From: Alistipes sp.
GTDB taxonomy: Bacteria; Bacteroidota; Bacteroidia; Bacteroidales; Rikenellaceae
Reading direction: 5' to 3'
Assembly: GCA_017546345.1 (NCBI GenBank)
Contig: JAFYXB010000021.1
Location: 1-57,203 of the forward strand
Length of the DNA stretch: 57,203 nt
Shown here: positions 44,432 through 55,035 of the stretch, one piece after another
Layout: each line of letters begins with the position of its first letter
Position numbering within the stretch: position 1 is the stretch's first letter
The notes under the pieces: model-generated
Databases searched by the model: none
What the model saw: only the letters and a program-made list of their open reading frames with translations
What the model was told of the DNA's origin: nothing
Program-made: the position numbers and the translations under genes

Positions 44432-45055
44432 ATGAAGACTGAGATTGACCCTAAAGTCTCACCTCGTGCCGAGGCTTTTGAGTTGTGGATGACCTCGCCT
44501 ATGCCTATGGTGACGCTTACAAAACGCTTTGATGTTAGTCGAGTGGTAAGGTTGAGCAAACGCCATGGCCGAAAGTTTAACGCACTGCTATGTTGGTGCA
44601 TAATTAAGGCTGCAAGCCAGGTAGAGCAATTTTACTTCCTCCCCGAACAAGGTAGGCTATATCGCTACGATAGGCTTGCGGTCAATGTAATCGTGAGCAA
44701 TCGTAAGGGAGGTATAAACTCGTGCGATATTCCGTTTGCCGATAGCATTGATGAGTTCCTCGAGCAATACGATAGACTGACTAACAAGGCCGCTGAGGAG
44801 TGTCGGAGTTCGTTCCTGGATGATTGGATGATTGTGGGCACCTCGGCAGTAATTCATACCGAGCTGGAGTGTATCGTTAATCAATACACGGATAAGTTTT
44901 GCAACCCTATGGTTATGTGGGGTAGGTATCGCAAGGGTATGTTTCGAACTATATTGCCCATATCCTTCCAGTTTCACCACGTACAGATGGATGGCGGTCA
45001 CGGAGCAAACTTCTTAGATATGTTGCAAACTACCATTTCGCACCTAAAGTTATAA
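44432..45055 (+). CDS. Chloramphenicol acetyltransferase-like (CatA fold) protein
   Basis: A 207-residue CAT-family trimeric acyltransferase using acetyl-CoA. The catalytic block reads FQFHHVQMDGGHG: catalytic His183 and structural Asp187 have the HHxxxDG spacing of CAT. The N-terminal half (FELWMTSPMPMVTLTKRFDV, FNALLCWCIIKAA) also follows the family pattern. It is shorter and more divergent than true resistance enzymes and has no mobile-element neighbours, so it may acetylate some other substrate. Chloramphenicol resistance should not be assumed. Confidence 0.85.
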   Translation: MKTEIDPKVSPRAEAFELWMTSPMPMVTLTKRFDVSRVVRLSKRHGRKFNALLCWCIIKAASQVEQFYFLPEQGRLYRYDRLAVNVIVSNRKGGINSCDIPFADSIDEFLEQYDRLTNKAAEECRSSFLDDWMIVGTSAVIHTELECIVNQYTDKFCNPMVMWGRYRKGMFRTILPISFQFHHVQMDGGHGANFLDMLQTTISHLKL

Positions 45056-45094
45056 TACATTAATTTAATATAGAAAACTCAAAAATGAAAAAAC

Positions 45095-45133
45095 GGTAAT
45101 GATGCAAAAAGTGGCGCTTTTTGCATCATTACC
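45095..45133. terminator. Perfect 17-bp hairpin after the CAT-like gene
   Basis: GGTAATGATGCAAAAAG (45095-45111) pairs with 45117-45133 around a 5-nt loop. The T run lies on the minus-strand side, so it may be a second stop for ffh as well as a 3' end for the CAT-like gene. Confidence 0.75.
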
Positions 45134-45137
45134 AAAA

Positions 45138-45176
45138 TAAATAGACCTGAGGGGAAACTCAGGTCTATTCATTTTA
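45138..45176. terminator. Terminator of ffh
   Basis: A 12-bp stem AATAGACCTGAG/CTCAGGTCTATT (45140-45151 with 45158-45169), 24 nt past the ffh stop, with T-rich flanks on both sides. Confidence 0.75.
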
Positions 45177-45193
45177 TATTGAAACAATGTCGC

Positions 45194-46540
45194 TTATCGG
45201 CGGCGCATACCTCCACGCATCTTCTGCATCTGTTGCATCTGCTTCTGGAAACCACCACCAGCTACCGTGCGCATCATCTTACGTGTATCCTCAAACTGCT
45301 TGAGTAGACGGTTTACATCGGCCATCGACGTACCCGAACCCTTAGCGATACGCTCACGGCGGCGAGCATTGATAATCTCGGGCTTCTCTCGCTCCTCAGG
45401 TGTCATCGAGTCGATAATCGCCTCGGTCTGCTTGAATGCATCGTCTGGAATATCAACGTTCTTAAGCATCTTACCCATACCAGGGATCATCGAAGCGAGA
45501 TCCTTGAGGTTACCCATCTTCTTAATCTGGTTAATCTGGTCGCGGAAGTCGTTGAAGTTAAACTCATTCTTGATGAGCTTCTTCTTGAGCTTACGTGCCT
45601 GCTCCTCATCGAACTGCTCCTGAGCACGCTCCACGAGTGATACCACATCACCCATACCCAAGATACGGTCGGCCATACGCTCGGGGTGGAATACCTGCAA
45701 TGAATCCATCTTCTCGCCAGCCGAGATAAACTTCAAAGGCTTATCGACAACCGAGCGGATAGAGATAGCGGCACCACCACGTGTGTCACCATCGAGCTTG
45801 GTGAGTACCACACCGTCGAAGTCGAGGCGCTCGTTGAACTCCTTAGCGGTGTTCACAGCATCCTGACCTGTCATCGAATCGACAACAAAGAGTGTCTCAG
45901 AGGGGTTGATTGCTGCCTTAACAGCCATAATCTCCTGCATCATAGCCTCATCAACAGCCAAGCGACCTGCTGTATCTACAATCACGGTGTTGTAAGACTT
46001 CTGACGAGCATAGCGAATAGCGTTCTCGGCGATCTCCACGGGGTTGTTGTTGCCCTCCTCGGTGTAGACCTCGACACCTACCTGCTGGCCCAAAATCTTG
46101 AGCTGGTCGATAGCTGCGGGACGGTATACGTCACCCGCTACGAGCAATACCTGACGGCCCTTCTTGCTCTTGATGTGTGCTGCGAGCTTACCCGAGAATG
46201 TTGTCTTACCCGAACCCTGAAGACCCGCGATAAGAACAACTGCGGGAGTACCATCGAGCTTGATGTCGGTAGCTGTACCACCCATCAATGCTGCGAGCTC
46301 GTCGCGCACGATCTTAGTAATCATCTGTCCTGGCTTCACGGAGTTTAGAACATCCTGACCCAAAGCCTTCTGCTTCACCTCGTCGGTGAAGGTCTTAGCG
46401 ACCTTGTAGTTTACGTCGGCATCGATAAGCGCACGGCGTATCTCCTTGAGCGTTTCGGCAACATTGATCTCGGTGATGCGTCCTTCGCCCTTAAGAATCT
46501 TAAACGATCGTTCAAGTTTCTCGGTTAGATTTTCAAACAT
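45194..46540 (-). CDS. ffh: Signal recognition particle protein Ffh (SRP54)
   Basis: Recognises signal sequences on nascent chains and brings ribosomes to FtsY at the membrane. A 448-residue protein with an N-domain helix bundle, the GTPase G domain (GLQGSGKTTFSGKLA, DTAGR, TKLDGDTRGG) and a Met-rich M domain that binds SRP RNA, ending MQKMRGGMRRR. I start at MFENLTEKLE (46540); an in-frame start at 46585 adds a Lys-rich stretch unlike the family. SRP RNA itself is not seen in the window. Confidence 0.96.
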   Translation of the reverse strand: MFENLTEKLERSFKILKGEGRITEINVAETLKEIRRALIDADVNYKVAKTFTDEVKQKALGQDVLNSVKPGQMITKIVRDELAALMGGTATDIKLDGTPAVVLIAGLQGSGKTTFSGKLAAHIKSKKGRQVLLVAGDVYRPAAIDQLKILGQQVGVEVYTEEGNNNPVEIAENAIRYARQKSYNTVIVDTAGRLAVDEAMMQEIMAVKAAINPSETLFVVDSMTGQDAVNTAKEFNERLDFDGVVLTKLDGDTRGGAAISIRSVVDKPLKFISAGEKMDSLQVFHPERMADRILGMGDVVSLVERAQEQFDEEQARKLKKKLIKNEFNFNDFRDQINQIKKMGNLKDLASMIPGMGKMLKNVDIPDDAFKQTEAIIDSMTPEEREKPEIINARRRERIAKGSGTSMADVNRLLKQFEDTRKMMRTVAGGGFQKQMQQMQKMRGGMRRR

Positions 46541-46614
46541 ATATACTCGTTTTTTACAATTATTCTCTATCTTTCCCTCTATCACTCAGTCTCTATCGAG
46601 GCGAGAAAATCGTA

Positions 46615-46622
46615 CAAAGGTA
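46615..46622 (-). promoter_or_regulatory. -7 element of ffh
   Basis: TACCTTTG on the minus strand, 75 nt ahead of the chosen Ffh start codon and inside the gap between the C11 protease gene and ffh. Confidence 0.45.
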
Positions 46623-46642
46623 CGAATTATTTTTCAAACTTC

Positions 46643-48145
46643 CTACTCTATTGCTCTCTTGTACCATGATGTCTGCTGCCACTCATCGCTATATTGCTTG
46701 CATGGAGCCGATGTTGTAACACCTGTATACTTCTCTACATCGATAGGATAGTTACCATAAGATCCCAATGCTGTGTAGAATGAAGAGAGTGTATATCGTG
46801 CTACGACAGTGCGCTCCAACTGTGCCTCAAGTGCTTCAAGCGCTGCGCTATCCGTGGCTACTGTCCTATACCAACCACCAAAGTCGTAGAACGAGTGTGG
46901 CGACTGACCTTCGTAGCTCTGTATATTTCTTTTGCTATAATCGGTTGTTGCCGTGAGAGCCATGTTGTGAGTAGCTTCTGCTAATGCCTCCAGCTCGCTG
47001 CAATCGATAACTGCTACCGAGCCACTGCGGTTCTTGCTTGTGTACTCATCGCGATAGAAGATATGGTATGCTTCGGCAGCAGCCACCACATCGCTACGTT
47101 TGCCATCCTCAGCGTATAGATGCTTGAGTACACGGTGGTATGGAAAGCCCATAGCCATAATCTCGCATGGCGAGGCTATGATGTAGTCTGCTACATTGCG
47201 TAGATCGTACAACGCTTCGATATTTGACATAAAGCAAGCGTCGAATAGCAGATAGTCGAACTCTACGCCAGAATTCTCAATGCCTGCAGCAAGCTCGGTA
47301 ATGTCGGCCTGTACGTTATTCTCACCAAAGGCTCGTGTAGCCTCGGCACCAGCCGCAGGCTCCCAAGGATTAGCATAGGGCATAGCCGAAAACTCCGAAG
47401 CATCCTTCGATAGCATCTCGCGTGTCACCCAGCCAAAGCCGTGGCCTGCCATAATCACACCGTAGCGATTTGCAGGGGCTAAATCGGCCATAGTGCGCAG
47501 CGTCTCGGCAACGATGCTCTCAATAGGCTTGTTCTCCTTGATGACAACATCCTGAATATGTCGCTCCACGGCACTATTATCTGCCGCGCTGAAGTGTATC
47601 TCGCTGATATGTCCCATCGTGCGGCTACTCTGCATGAAGTATATGTAGCGACCACTGCTACTCAATGCACCCTCGCTTATGGCTGCTGATACATCCTTGA
47701 TGTTGTTCTTAAAGTGGTAGCTAAGGCTTGTGCCAAAGAAATAGTGTATCACCGTATGTTCGACAATCGTGGGAGGTGTGCCCAGCTGTGTGAGTCTAAT
47801 ATCTTCGCTCTTTGTTGATGGCGCAGAGAGGTGGATGGTTGCTACACGCTCGCTATCCGACATATTATCCTCTACCGATATTGCGATTACTCCTGGTGTC
47901 GAGGTGTCGATGCTCTTTATCCACGCAGCATCGCTCGTCGCACTTACGCTGATAGTGTTAAGATCGATATATAGTTCGCCATAACGTATGGTGTAGTCCA
48001 TAGTCGAAACGCTCTCGGTATAGGGTACACTTATACCATCGTCCGACAAAAAGAAGGTGTATTTTATTCGCTTATTTGTGTCACAACTGACAAGTGTTGT
48101 GACTATGATTAGTAGTGCTGATACGTATCGTAGGTATCTTCTCAT
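46643..48145 (-). CDS. Clostripain-type (C11) cysteine protease lipoprotein with BACON-like domain
   Basis: A 500-residue lipoprotein (signal ending LVSC). Residues about 30-120 form a BACON-like Ig domain (ISVSATSDAAWIKSID, ATIHLSAPSTKSEDIRLTQLG). The protease domain follows with the CD-clan dyad: His235 in GVIMAGHGFGW and Cys304 in LLFDACFMSNIEALYDL. C11 enzymes cleave after Arg or Lys, and relatives in gut Bacteroidetes are activators or toxins. It closes the ligA operon, 39 nt after the DUF4919 gene. The substrate is unknown. Confidence 0.85.
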   Translation of the reverse strand: MRRYLRYVSALLIIVTTLVSCDTNKRIKYTFFLSDDGISVPYTESVSTMDYTIRYGELYIDLNTISVSATSDAAWIKSIDTSTPGVIAISVEDNMSDSERVATIHLSAPSTKSEDIRLTQLGTPPTIVEHTVIHYFFGTSLSYHFKNNIKDVSAAISEGALSSSGRYIYFMQSSRTMGHISEIHFSAADNSAVERHIQDVVIKENKPIESIVAETLRTMADLAPANRYGVIMAGHGFGWVTREMLSKDASEFSAMPYANPWEPAAGAEATRAFGENNVQADITELAAGIENSGVEFDYLLFDACFMSNIEALYDLRNVADYIIASPCEIMAMGFPYHRVLKHLYAEDGKRSDVVAAAEAYHIFYRDEYTSKNRSGSVAVIDCSELEALAEATHNMALTATTDYSKRNIQSYEGQSPHSFYDFGGWYRTVATDSAALEALEAQLERTVVARYTLSSFYTALGSYGNYPIDVEKYTGVTTSAPCKQYSDEWQQTSWYKRAIE

Positions 48146-48184
48146 TATCTGCTCGTGTTGCTTATTTGGTTAGTTATAAGTGTG

Positions 48185-48946
48185 CTATTTATACTCTTGT
48201 GGCTTTAGGTTGTTAAACTGCCATGTGCGGTCACGCTTAAATGTAACCTCGTCTGGCTTGTTGCGATAGACGCGGCTGTAGTCGAAGTAGAAGCCCTTGG
48301 TTCTATCTTCGCTCTTTTGCAGTAGGGGTACGTACTCCACCGAGCGGCTGATGATACGTGCCTCGTTGTAGCGATAACCCTTCGAGGCGAGAAGGTCGTA
48401 GGCGTGCGAAAACATTAGCACGTGCCAGGGAGACTCCTCCTTGCGGCCTGTTCCCGAAGACTCTATGGCGCGCAATATGCCGTTCAAGTGGTTGAAATAT
48501 AGCTGCTCACGATGGGGGTCATCCAGCGCACCATAGGCATAGGCAAGCATATTGAGCATCTTGGGGCAGAACGGATCGTACTCCATAGCCTCCATGCCGC
48601 GCTCGATAAGCGCCTCGAGTTGTCCTACGGTTGGCTGCTCGGGATTTATGCCGCTCATAATCGAGAGCATATAGTCCAGTGGCTTGTTCTCGGCAAAGGG
48701 GCGATACTCCTCCTGATAGACAAAACCGTAGTAGAGGTAGTAGTACTCCACATCGCTGAGAGGCTCCGTGCCGTTGCGATACTTGAGCAGTAGATTGGTG
48801 TAGTAGTAGGGCGAATTTGTAGCTAAGGTCTGATGTATGATATCATCCTCGTCGGGTATGCGTAGCTCCACCTCGGCCTCTTGTGCCGAAGCTGCAACCG
48901 ATAGCGCAAGACTCAATATCGCTCCAATAAATAGTCGTCGTATCAT
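48185..48946 (-). CDS. DUF4919 family secreted protein
   Basis: A 253-residue protein with signal peptide (MIRRLFIGAILSLALSVAASAQ) and the DUF4919 hallmarks: TLATNSPYYYTNLLLKYRNG, EYYYLYYGFVYQEEY and a tetratricopeptide-like central part (about 100-170). The family is restricted to Bacteroidetes with no known function. Start taken at MIRRLF; an open frame extends 13 codons upstream. It begins 40 nt after the dapA stop. Confidence 0.8.
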   Translation of the reverse strand: MIRRLFIGAILSLALSVAASAQEAEVELRIPDEDDIIHQTLATNSPYYYTNLLLKYRNGTEPLSDVEYYYLYYGFVYQEEYRPFAENKPLDYMLSIMSGINPEQPTVGQLEALIERGMEAMEYDPFCPKMLNMLAYAYGALDDPHREQLYFNHLNGILRAIESSGTGRKEESPWHVLMFSHAYDLLASKGYRYNEARIISRSVEYVPLLQKSEDRTKGFYFDYSRVYRNKPDEVTFKRDRTWQFNNLKPQEYK

Positions 48947-48986
48947 CCTTAAATAGAGTATTTGTTCACCCTCTACAACGTACACC

Positions 48987-49874
48987 TTAGCGTAGTTCGT
49001 ATTTTGTAATCGCTATTTCGATATCCTCGCGTAGCGCAGCGCTGCCCTCGATAAGAGGTAGACGTGGCTCAGCCTTTGTGATGCCCATTGCTGCGGTCAT
49101 GCACTTTACGCCCGTGGGGTTACCCTCACGGAAGAGTAACTGTATAGGCTCGCTTAACTCCTCAATTTGAGCCTCTGCTTCGGCAATACGACCCTCGAGA
49201 GCGTTGTGCACACAGTGACAGAACTTCTCGGGGAAGGCGTTGGCTGCAACCGATATTACACCCTCGCCACCACGCTTGATAAGCTCTACGGTGATGCCAT
49301 CATCGCCCGATAGCACCAAGAACTCATCGGGGCGTGAATCCAAGATGCGCTGCATCTGCTCGATGTCGCCCGATGCCTCCTTCACGGCTACGATCTTCTT
49401 CGTGGCGTGAGCAAGGCGCAGGGTAGTCTCGGCAGTCATGTTTACACCTGTGCGGCCAGGTACGTTGTAGATGATTACGGGTACGGGCGAAGCCTCTGCT
49501 ACGGCCATGTAGTGGCGATAGATACCCTCCTGCGAAGGCTTATTGTAGTAGGGTACAACGCTCAGAATGGCTACTGTGCCACTAAGGTCGAAGCTCTTTA
49601 GGCTCTCGCATAGGGCGTGTGTGTCATTGCCACCCATACCTGCTACAATAGGTACACGGCCCGCTGTGCGCTCCACGACGAAGCGTAATACATCGTGCTG
49701 CTCGCTTGTAGATAGAGTCGCTGTCTCGGCCGTAGAGCCGAGTGCTACGATGTAATCAACACCACCATTGATGACATGCTCGACCATGCGACCGAGTGCC
49801 TCGTAGTCAATTTCGTAGTTGTTAAAAGGTGTGATGAGCGCTACACCTACACCCTTTATAAGTCTCTGTGTCAT
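48987..49874 (-). CDS. dapA: 4-hydroxy-tetrahydrodipicolinate synthase
   Basis: Condenses pyruvate with aspartate semialdehyde in the diaminopimelate/lysine pathway that feeds peptidoglycan. A 295-residue TIM barrel with GVALITPF at the start, the Tyr-containing IIYNVPGRTGVNM and the Schiff-base Lys165 in VAVKEASGD. It lies 26 nt after ligA on the same strand. Cytoplasmic homotetramer by family knowledge. Confidence 0.95.
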   Translation of the reverse strand: MTQRLIKGVGVALITPFNNYEIDYEALGRMVEHVINGGVDYIVALGSTAETATLSTSEQHDVLRFVVERTAGRVPIVAGMGGNDTHALCESLKSFDLSGTVAILSVVPYYNKPSQEGIYRHYMAVAEASPVPVIIYNVPGRTGVNMTAETTLRLAHATKKIVAVKEASGDIEQMQRILDSRPDEFLVLSGDDGITVELIKRGGEGVISVAANAFPEKFCHCVHNALEGRIAEAEAQIEELSEPIQLLFREGNPTGVKCMTAAMGITKAEPRLPLIEGSAALREDIEIAITKYELR

Positions 49875-49900
49875 ATCTAATTATATGTTTTATCGTTCTT

Positions 49901-52051
<2,151 letters not shown>

Positions 52052-52128
52052 TTATAGTGCGTAAAGGTACACAATTTGTTTGGAACAACGAAGAATTTTG
52101 AAAAAAATAAAAAAAATATTTGCCTTTG

Positions 52129-52159
52129 TTTGCACATTATCAAATTGTGTTTACATTTG
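52129..52159 (+). promoter_or_regulatory. Strong promoter of the acidic small protein gene
   Basis: TTTG (52129-52132), 19 nt, TACATTTG (52152-52159): a full consensus match, with A-rich sequence (52100-52120) upstream that resembles an UP element. The ATG is at 52221, leaving a leader of about 55 nt. Confidence 0.7.
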
Positions 52160-52220
52160 CGGAAAATTTTGGAACAGATATTCGAATATTCAATAAGAAC
52201 TAAAATAAGCAATTATTAGT

Positions 52221-52535
52221 ATGGCTACTGAGAATAAGAAGAAACGTTTGGTTACAAGTTTTCACAATCTAACACCCGAGCAGCAGGCCGCAGTTAAGGC
52301 TCTCTATCCATTGGGATTTACCGATGTAATGATGCGTATAGATAAGCCAGATGGCTCATTCTTCTACGTTGTACCCTACGAGACAGAGGATACTTACTAC
52401 CTCGTGAAGATTGATGTTAAGATCGACGATGGTCAGGATGATGACAACGATGGCTACTACGACGATGACGATATCAAGGGCGCTGATGAGTTGGCTGATT
52501 CTGTATCGGAGGATGGCTCGGATGATGACTTCTAA
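52221..52535 (+). CDS. Small acidic protein of unknown function
   Basis: A 104-residue cytoplasmic protein. A basic N-terminus (KKKRLVTSFHNLTPEQQ) and a compact alpha/beta core with DKPDGSFFYVVPYETEDTYYLVKIDVKID are followed by an Asp/Glu tail from about residue 70 to the end. The tail resembles the acidic tails of nucleic-acid mimics or RNA-polymerase accessory proteins, but this is only an analogy. It has a strong promoter and its own terminator, so it is probably well expressed. I recall similar proteins in other Bacteroidetes but cannot name a family. Confidence 0.8.
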   Translation: MATENKKKRLVTSFHNLTPEQQAAVKALYPLGFTDVMMRIDKPDGSFFYVVPYETEDTYYLVKIDVKIDDGQDDDNDGYYDDDDIKGADELADSVSEDGSDDDF

Positions 52536-52556
52536 ACAAAAGAACATATTTAAGTG

Positions 52557-52594
52557 TTAGGCCTCACCACACGGTGAGGCCTAATTGTTTTTTA
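52557..52594 (+). terminator. Terminator of the acidic protein gene
   Basis: An 11-bp stem TAGGCCTCACC/GGTGAGGCCTA with a 4-nt loop (52569-52572), then ATTGTTTTTTATT. Confidence 0.8.
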
Positions 52595-52600
52595 TTCACA

Positions 52601-53668
52601 CTAAATTTTGATTCGAACGATTGGCTGCGTCTCCTCCTTATCGAGCGGATATGAGGCATATTTAGCGCGTTCAAAATCTATGTCACGCAGGTCGATGCAA
52701 CGTATCGAGCTATCGTATGCGGTTTTATAGTAGACGCATCGCGATGTTAGGTCGATGGCCGACGTCCATTGTGTAGCACTCGGTAGCTCCTTTTCGTCGG
52801 GATTCTCGATGGCTATCGGTACGTCGAAGTTGTTGAGCAGATGGAAACACTCCAATACCGTACCTATGCCTGTGGCACGTTGAGGTGCACTATTGCGAAA
52901 GAAGGCGGCACGCACAAAACGCGATGGAGGGGTGAAATCACCAGGTAGACCGAGCATTGCCGAACTGCCACCCAGAGGCTCGATCGTTATCTTGCCAAGT
53001 TGAAGGTTGGCGGCACTTCCAGGCCGCAGGTTCACATAATTCTCCAAGTTGGCGAGGTGCCACTCAAAGCCTGGGGCATTGGTCAGTACGCCTACGGTGT
53101 TATCGTAAAAGTGTACCTCGCCATCGACAATCTCCATGACTACCTGCTTGCCGCTACTCTCGCCTATGCGCCAATGCACGACTGCCGACTTCTCCAGACC
53201 AACAATATCGACATTTGCAATTGACGATTTCAATTCATCTATCGTGCTGAATTGAGTGAGTATCCACTGCACGACTTGTAAGTCTGCGAGTGTTTTATCG
53301 TTATTTGCCGCAGCGTATGGCTTGTAGCTGCCGAAGCGTGGAAAGAAGAAAAGACCTGCCGATAGCCCTGCTTCGTTTAACCCTTCGGCGATAAATTCGC
53401 GCTGTACTACGGCAAGACCTACGGTGCCATATTTTGCCTCGAATCTTACGCCATTTAGTCCCGAGGGGGTGTATGATTGTAGCTTCTCGCCACGCGGAAT
53501 AACCACATATTCACTCTTTAGCTTGCCGTATGCCCACTCTATAGTGCGAGCCTGAACGTAGCTGCCATCGGCTGCTGTTAGCGATATTCCGGTACAGGCT
53601 GCTGCAAGATGTGTGCCTGCAAATATGGTGGCTGCTACCATAGATAATGTTTTGATTATTAAATTCAT
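52601..53668 (-). CDS. Secreted linear amide C-N hydrolase (choloylglycine hydrolase/penicillin acylase family)
   Basis: A 355-residue Ntn hydrolase. The signal peptide ends exactly before the nucleophile Cys25 (HLAAA-CTGISL), so export would expose the catalytic N-terminal Cys. Arg41 fits the active-site Arg of bile salt hydrolases, Asn is present in VLTNAPGFEW and Arg in SRFVRAAFF; the usual Asp is replaced by Glu44 (ARTIEW). Substrates of the family are conjugated bile acids, penicillin V and N-acyl amides; which applies here is open. The gene follows the lipocalin gene after 22 nt. Confidence 0.88.
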   Translation of the reverse strand: MNLIIKTLSMVAATIFAGTHLAAACTGISLTAADGSYVQARTIEWAYGKLKSEYVVIPRGEKLQSYTPSGLNGVRFEAKYGTVGLAVVQREFIAEGLNEAGLSAGLFFFPRFGSYKPYAAANNDKTLADLQVVQWILTQFSTIDELKSSIANVDIVGLEKSAVVHWRIGESSGKQVVMEIVDGEVHFYDNTVGVLTNAPGFEWHLANLENYVNLRPGSAANLQLGKITIEPLGGSSAMLGLPGDFTPPSRFVRAAFFRNSAPQRATGIGTVLECFHLLNNFDVPIAIENPDEKELPSATQWTSAIDLTSRCVYYKTAYDSSIRCIDLRDIDFERAKYASYPLDKEETQPIVRIKI

Positions 53669-53690
53669 ATACGTTTATTTTTTTGTTGTG

Positions 53691-54254
53691 CTACTTTTGG
53701 TTTTTGGGAGTTGATGCGTTTGCTTGTTGGCTTACGCGAATAAGTTTTGATGTGTCATATCCACGCTCCTGGGCGATCTCTACAATATGGTTGTATGTCT
53801 TTTCGTCCATCACGGGTCGGCGAGATAGTATCCACAGATATTTAGGTGATTTGCTGCCCACTAATGCCCACTCATAACCTTCGCCTAAGGCTAAAATGTT
53901 GTAGTCTGAGTAGAAGAATAGAAAGAATGAAACCCTTAGCTGGCCCTCTCTGTCACCGAGCTTAGCCTTGCCGTAGGATATCTTCTTTTTGTTGGTTTTG
54001 ATATTAATGCCGCTGTTGGTTACCGATACGCGGTTGTCAGGTAGCAGGGCGTAGAATGCCTCGCACTGCTCCAGGTTGCGTTCGAAGCTGTGGTCGAAAC
54101 GTGCAATTTCGTACCATCGACCCATATACTTTTTGAGGTCAAGTAGATCAACCGTGCGGCGGTCGATAGTTGTTGTTTTGGCGTGTGCCTTGCATCCTGC
54201 TGCCGCAGCCAGCAGAACGAGTGTGCTGATAAGAATCATTCTCCGACTATTCAT
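53691..54254 (-). CDS. Lipocalin family lipoprotein (Blc-like)
   Basis: A 187-residue lipoprotein (signal ending AAAAGC) with the lipocalin motif KKYMGRWYEIARFDHSFER and a Cys soon after (EQCEAFY). Bacterial lipocalins are outer membrane proteins binding fatty acids or lysophospholipids in a small barrel. A start at the internal Met6 (54239) is equally possible. Co-transcription with the amide hydrolase suggests that they handle lipids or acyl amides together; this is inferred. Confidence 0.88.
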   Translation of the reverse strand: MNSRRMILISTLVLLAAAAGCKAHAKTTTIDRRTVDLLDLKKYMGRWYEIARFDHSFERNLEQCEAFYALLPDNRVSVTNSGINIKTNKKKISYGKAKLGDREGQLRVSFFLFFYSDYNILALGEGYEWALVGSKSPKYLWILSRRPVMDEKTYNHIVEIAQERGYDTSKLIRVSQQANASTPKNQK

Positions 54255-54413
54255 AATTTGTATAGTTTTATGTTCTTATCCCCACGGAGCATATATAGTG
54301 CCAAAGGAGTATGTATAGTGCTTGATGATGGGCGCGAAGGCTGGCTTTTAAGGAGTGTTTTGAACGACTGTGTGTCGTGCGCCTTTGCCTTATTGTATCC
54401 CAAGTGATATGTA

Positions 54414-54443
54414 CAAAAAAAGGCCTGCGGAAACCGCAAGCCT
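54414..54443 (-). terminator. Terminator of the tmRNA gene
   Basis: Stem AGGCCTGCGG/CCGCAAGCCT (with one mismatch) and an AAA loop at 54431-54433, followed by seven T on the minus strand, directly after the tmRNA 3' end. Confidence 0.8.
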
Positions 54444-54447
54444 AAAG

Positions 54448-54848
54448 TGGAGGTGGCGGGGGTCGAACCCGCGTCCAAACAAGGAACCCAAGAGCTTTCT
54501 ACACGTTTAGCCTACCATTTCATCCTTCTACTCGCGCCAGGCAGGAGGCAGCCAAACACGAGTCCCAGCCCCTAAATCTCGCACGATAACCGAGGCACAT
54601 ATCGCGCTATCTCTTAATTGATGATACCCCATAATGATTGGATGTTAAAGAGCGGAACATCCTTTCGGGATACTCGTCATGCGACCGCCTTGGGTCACGC
54701 GATTAAGCCAATTTTCCCAGAAAATTAGGCAGCGAGTGCGTAATTGTTATTGCCATTTATAGCTTGAGTGTTGCGATTTACGAGACCCCACACAATGCTC
54801 GACGTGCTTACAATCAAATTCTACCTGCTGTCAAAACCGGTCACCCCC
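54448..54848 (-). ncRNA. ssrA: Transfer-messenger RNA (tmRNA)
   Basis: On the minus strand the 5' end GGGGGTGACCGGTTTTGACAG and the 3' T-arm GCGGGTTCGACCCCCGC pair through a 7-bp acceptor stem (GGGGGUG with CACCUCC, one G-U). The CCA end is not encoded (the DNA reads ACTT). The tag frame at 54763-54725 reads AINGNNNYALAA then TAA; YALAA is a protease-recognition end as in other Bacteroidetes tags. tmRNA rescues stalled ribosomes with SmpB. Confidence 0.96.
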
Positions 54849-55004
54849 TGTTAAGATGGCGATTATGGTGTTAGTTGGCTTTGTTGTCGCTCTTTTTGGC
54901 ATCTTATTGTTTTTATCTTTTGGAAAAACCAAACAAAAAACACAAAGCCTAAAGAACTTCGAGCTAATCTTAGCTAACTCCATATAGGCAACTCAATTGC
55001 GATG

Positions 55005-55035
55005 CAAAAGTATGCATTTTTTTGCAGAAAACAAA
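55005..55035 (-). promoter_or_regulatory. Promoter of tmRNA, overlapping the ftsE promoter
   Basis: Minus strand TTTG (55032-55035), 19 nt, TACTTTTG (55005-55012). Transcription would start near 54998, about 150 nt before the mature 5' end, so a 5' leader must be removed. The stretch 54849-55004 contains no gene. Confidence 0.55.

Noticed and set aside
44432..45055. Reading the CAT-like gene as an antibiotic resistance gene
   Set aside because: The sequence is divergent, the neighbours are housekeeping genes and no mobile element is attached; only the fold and catalytic residues are supported.
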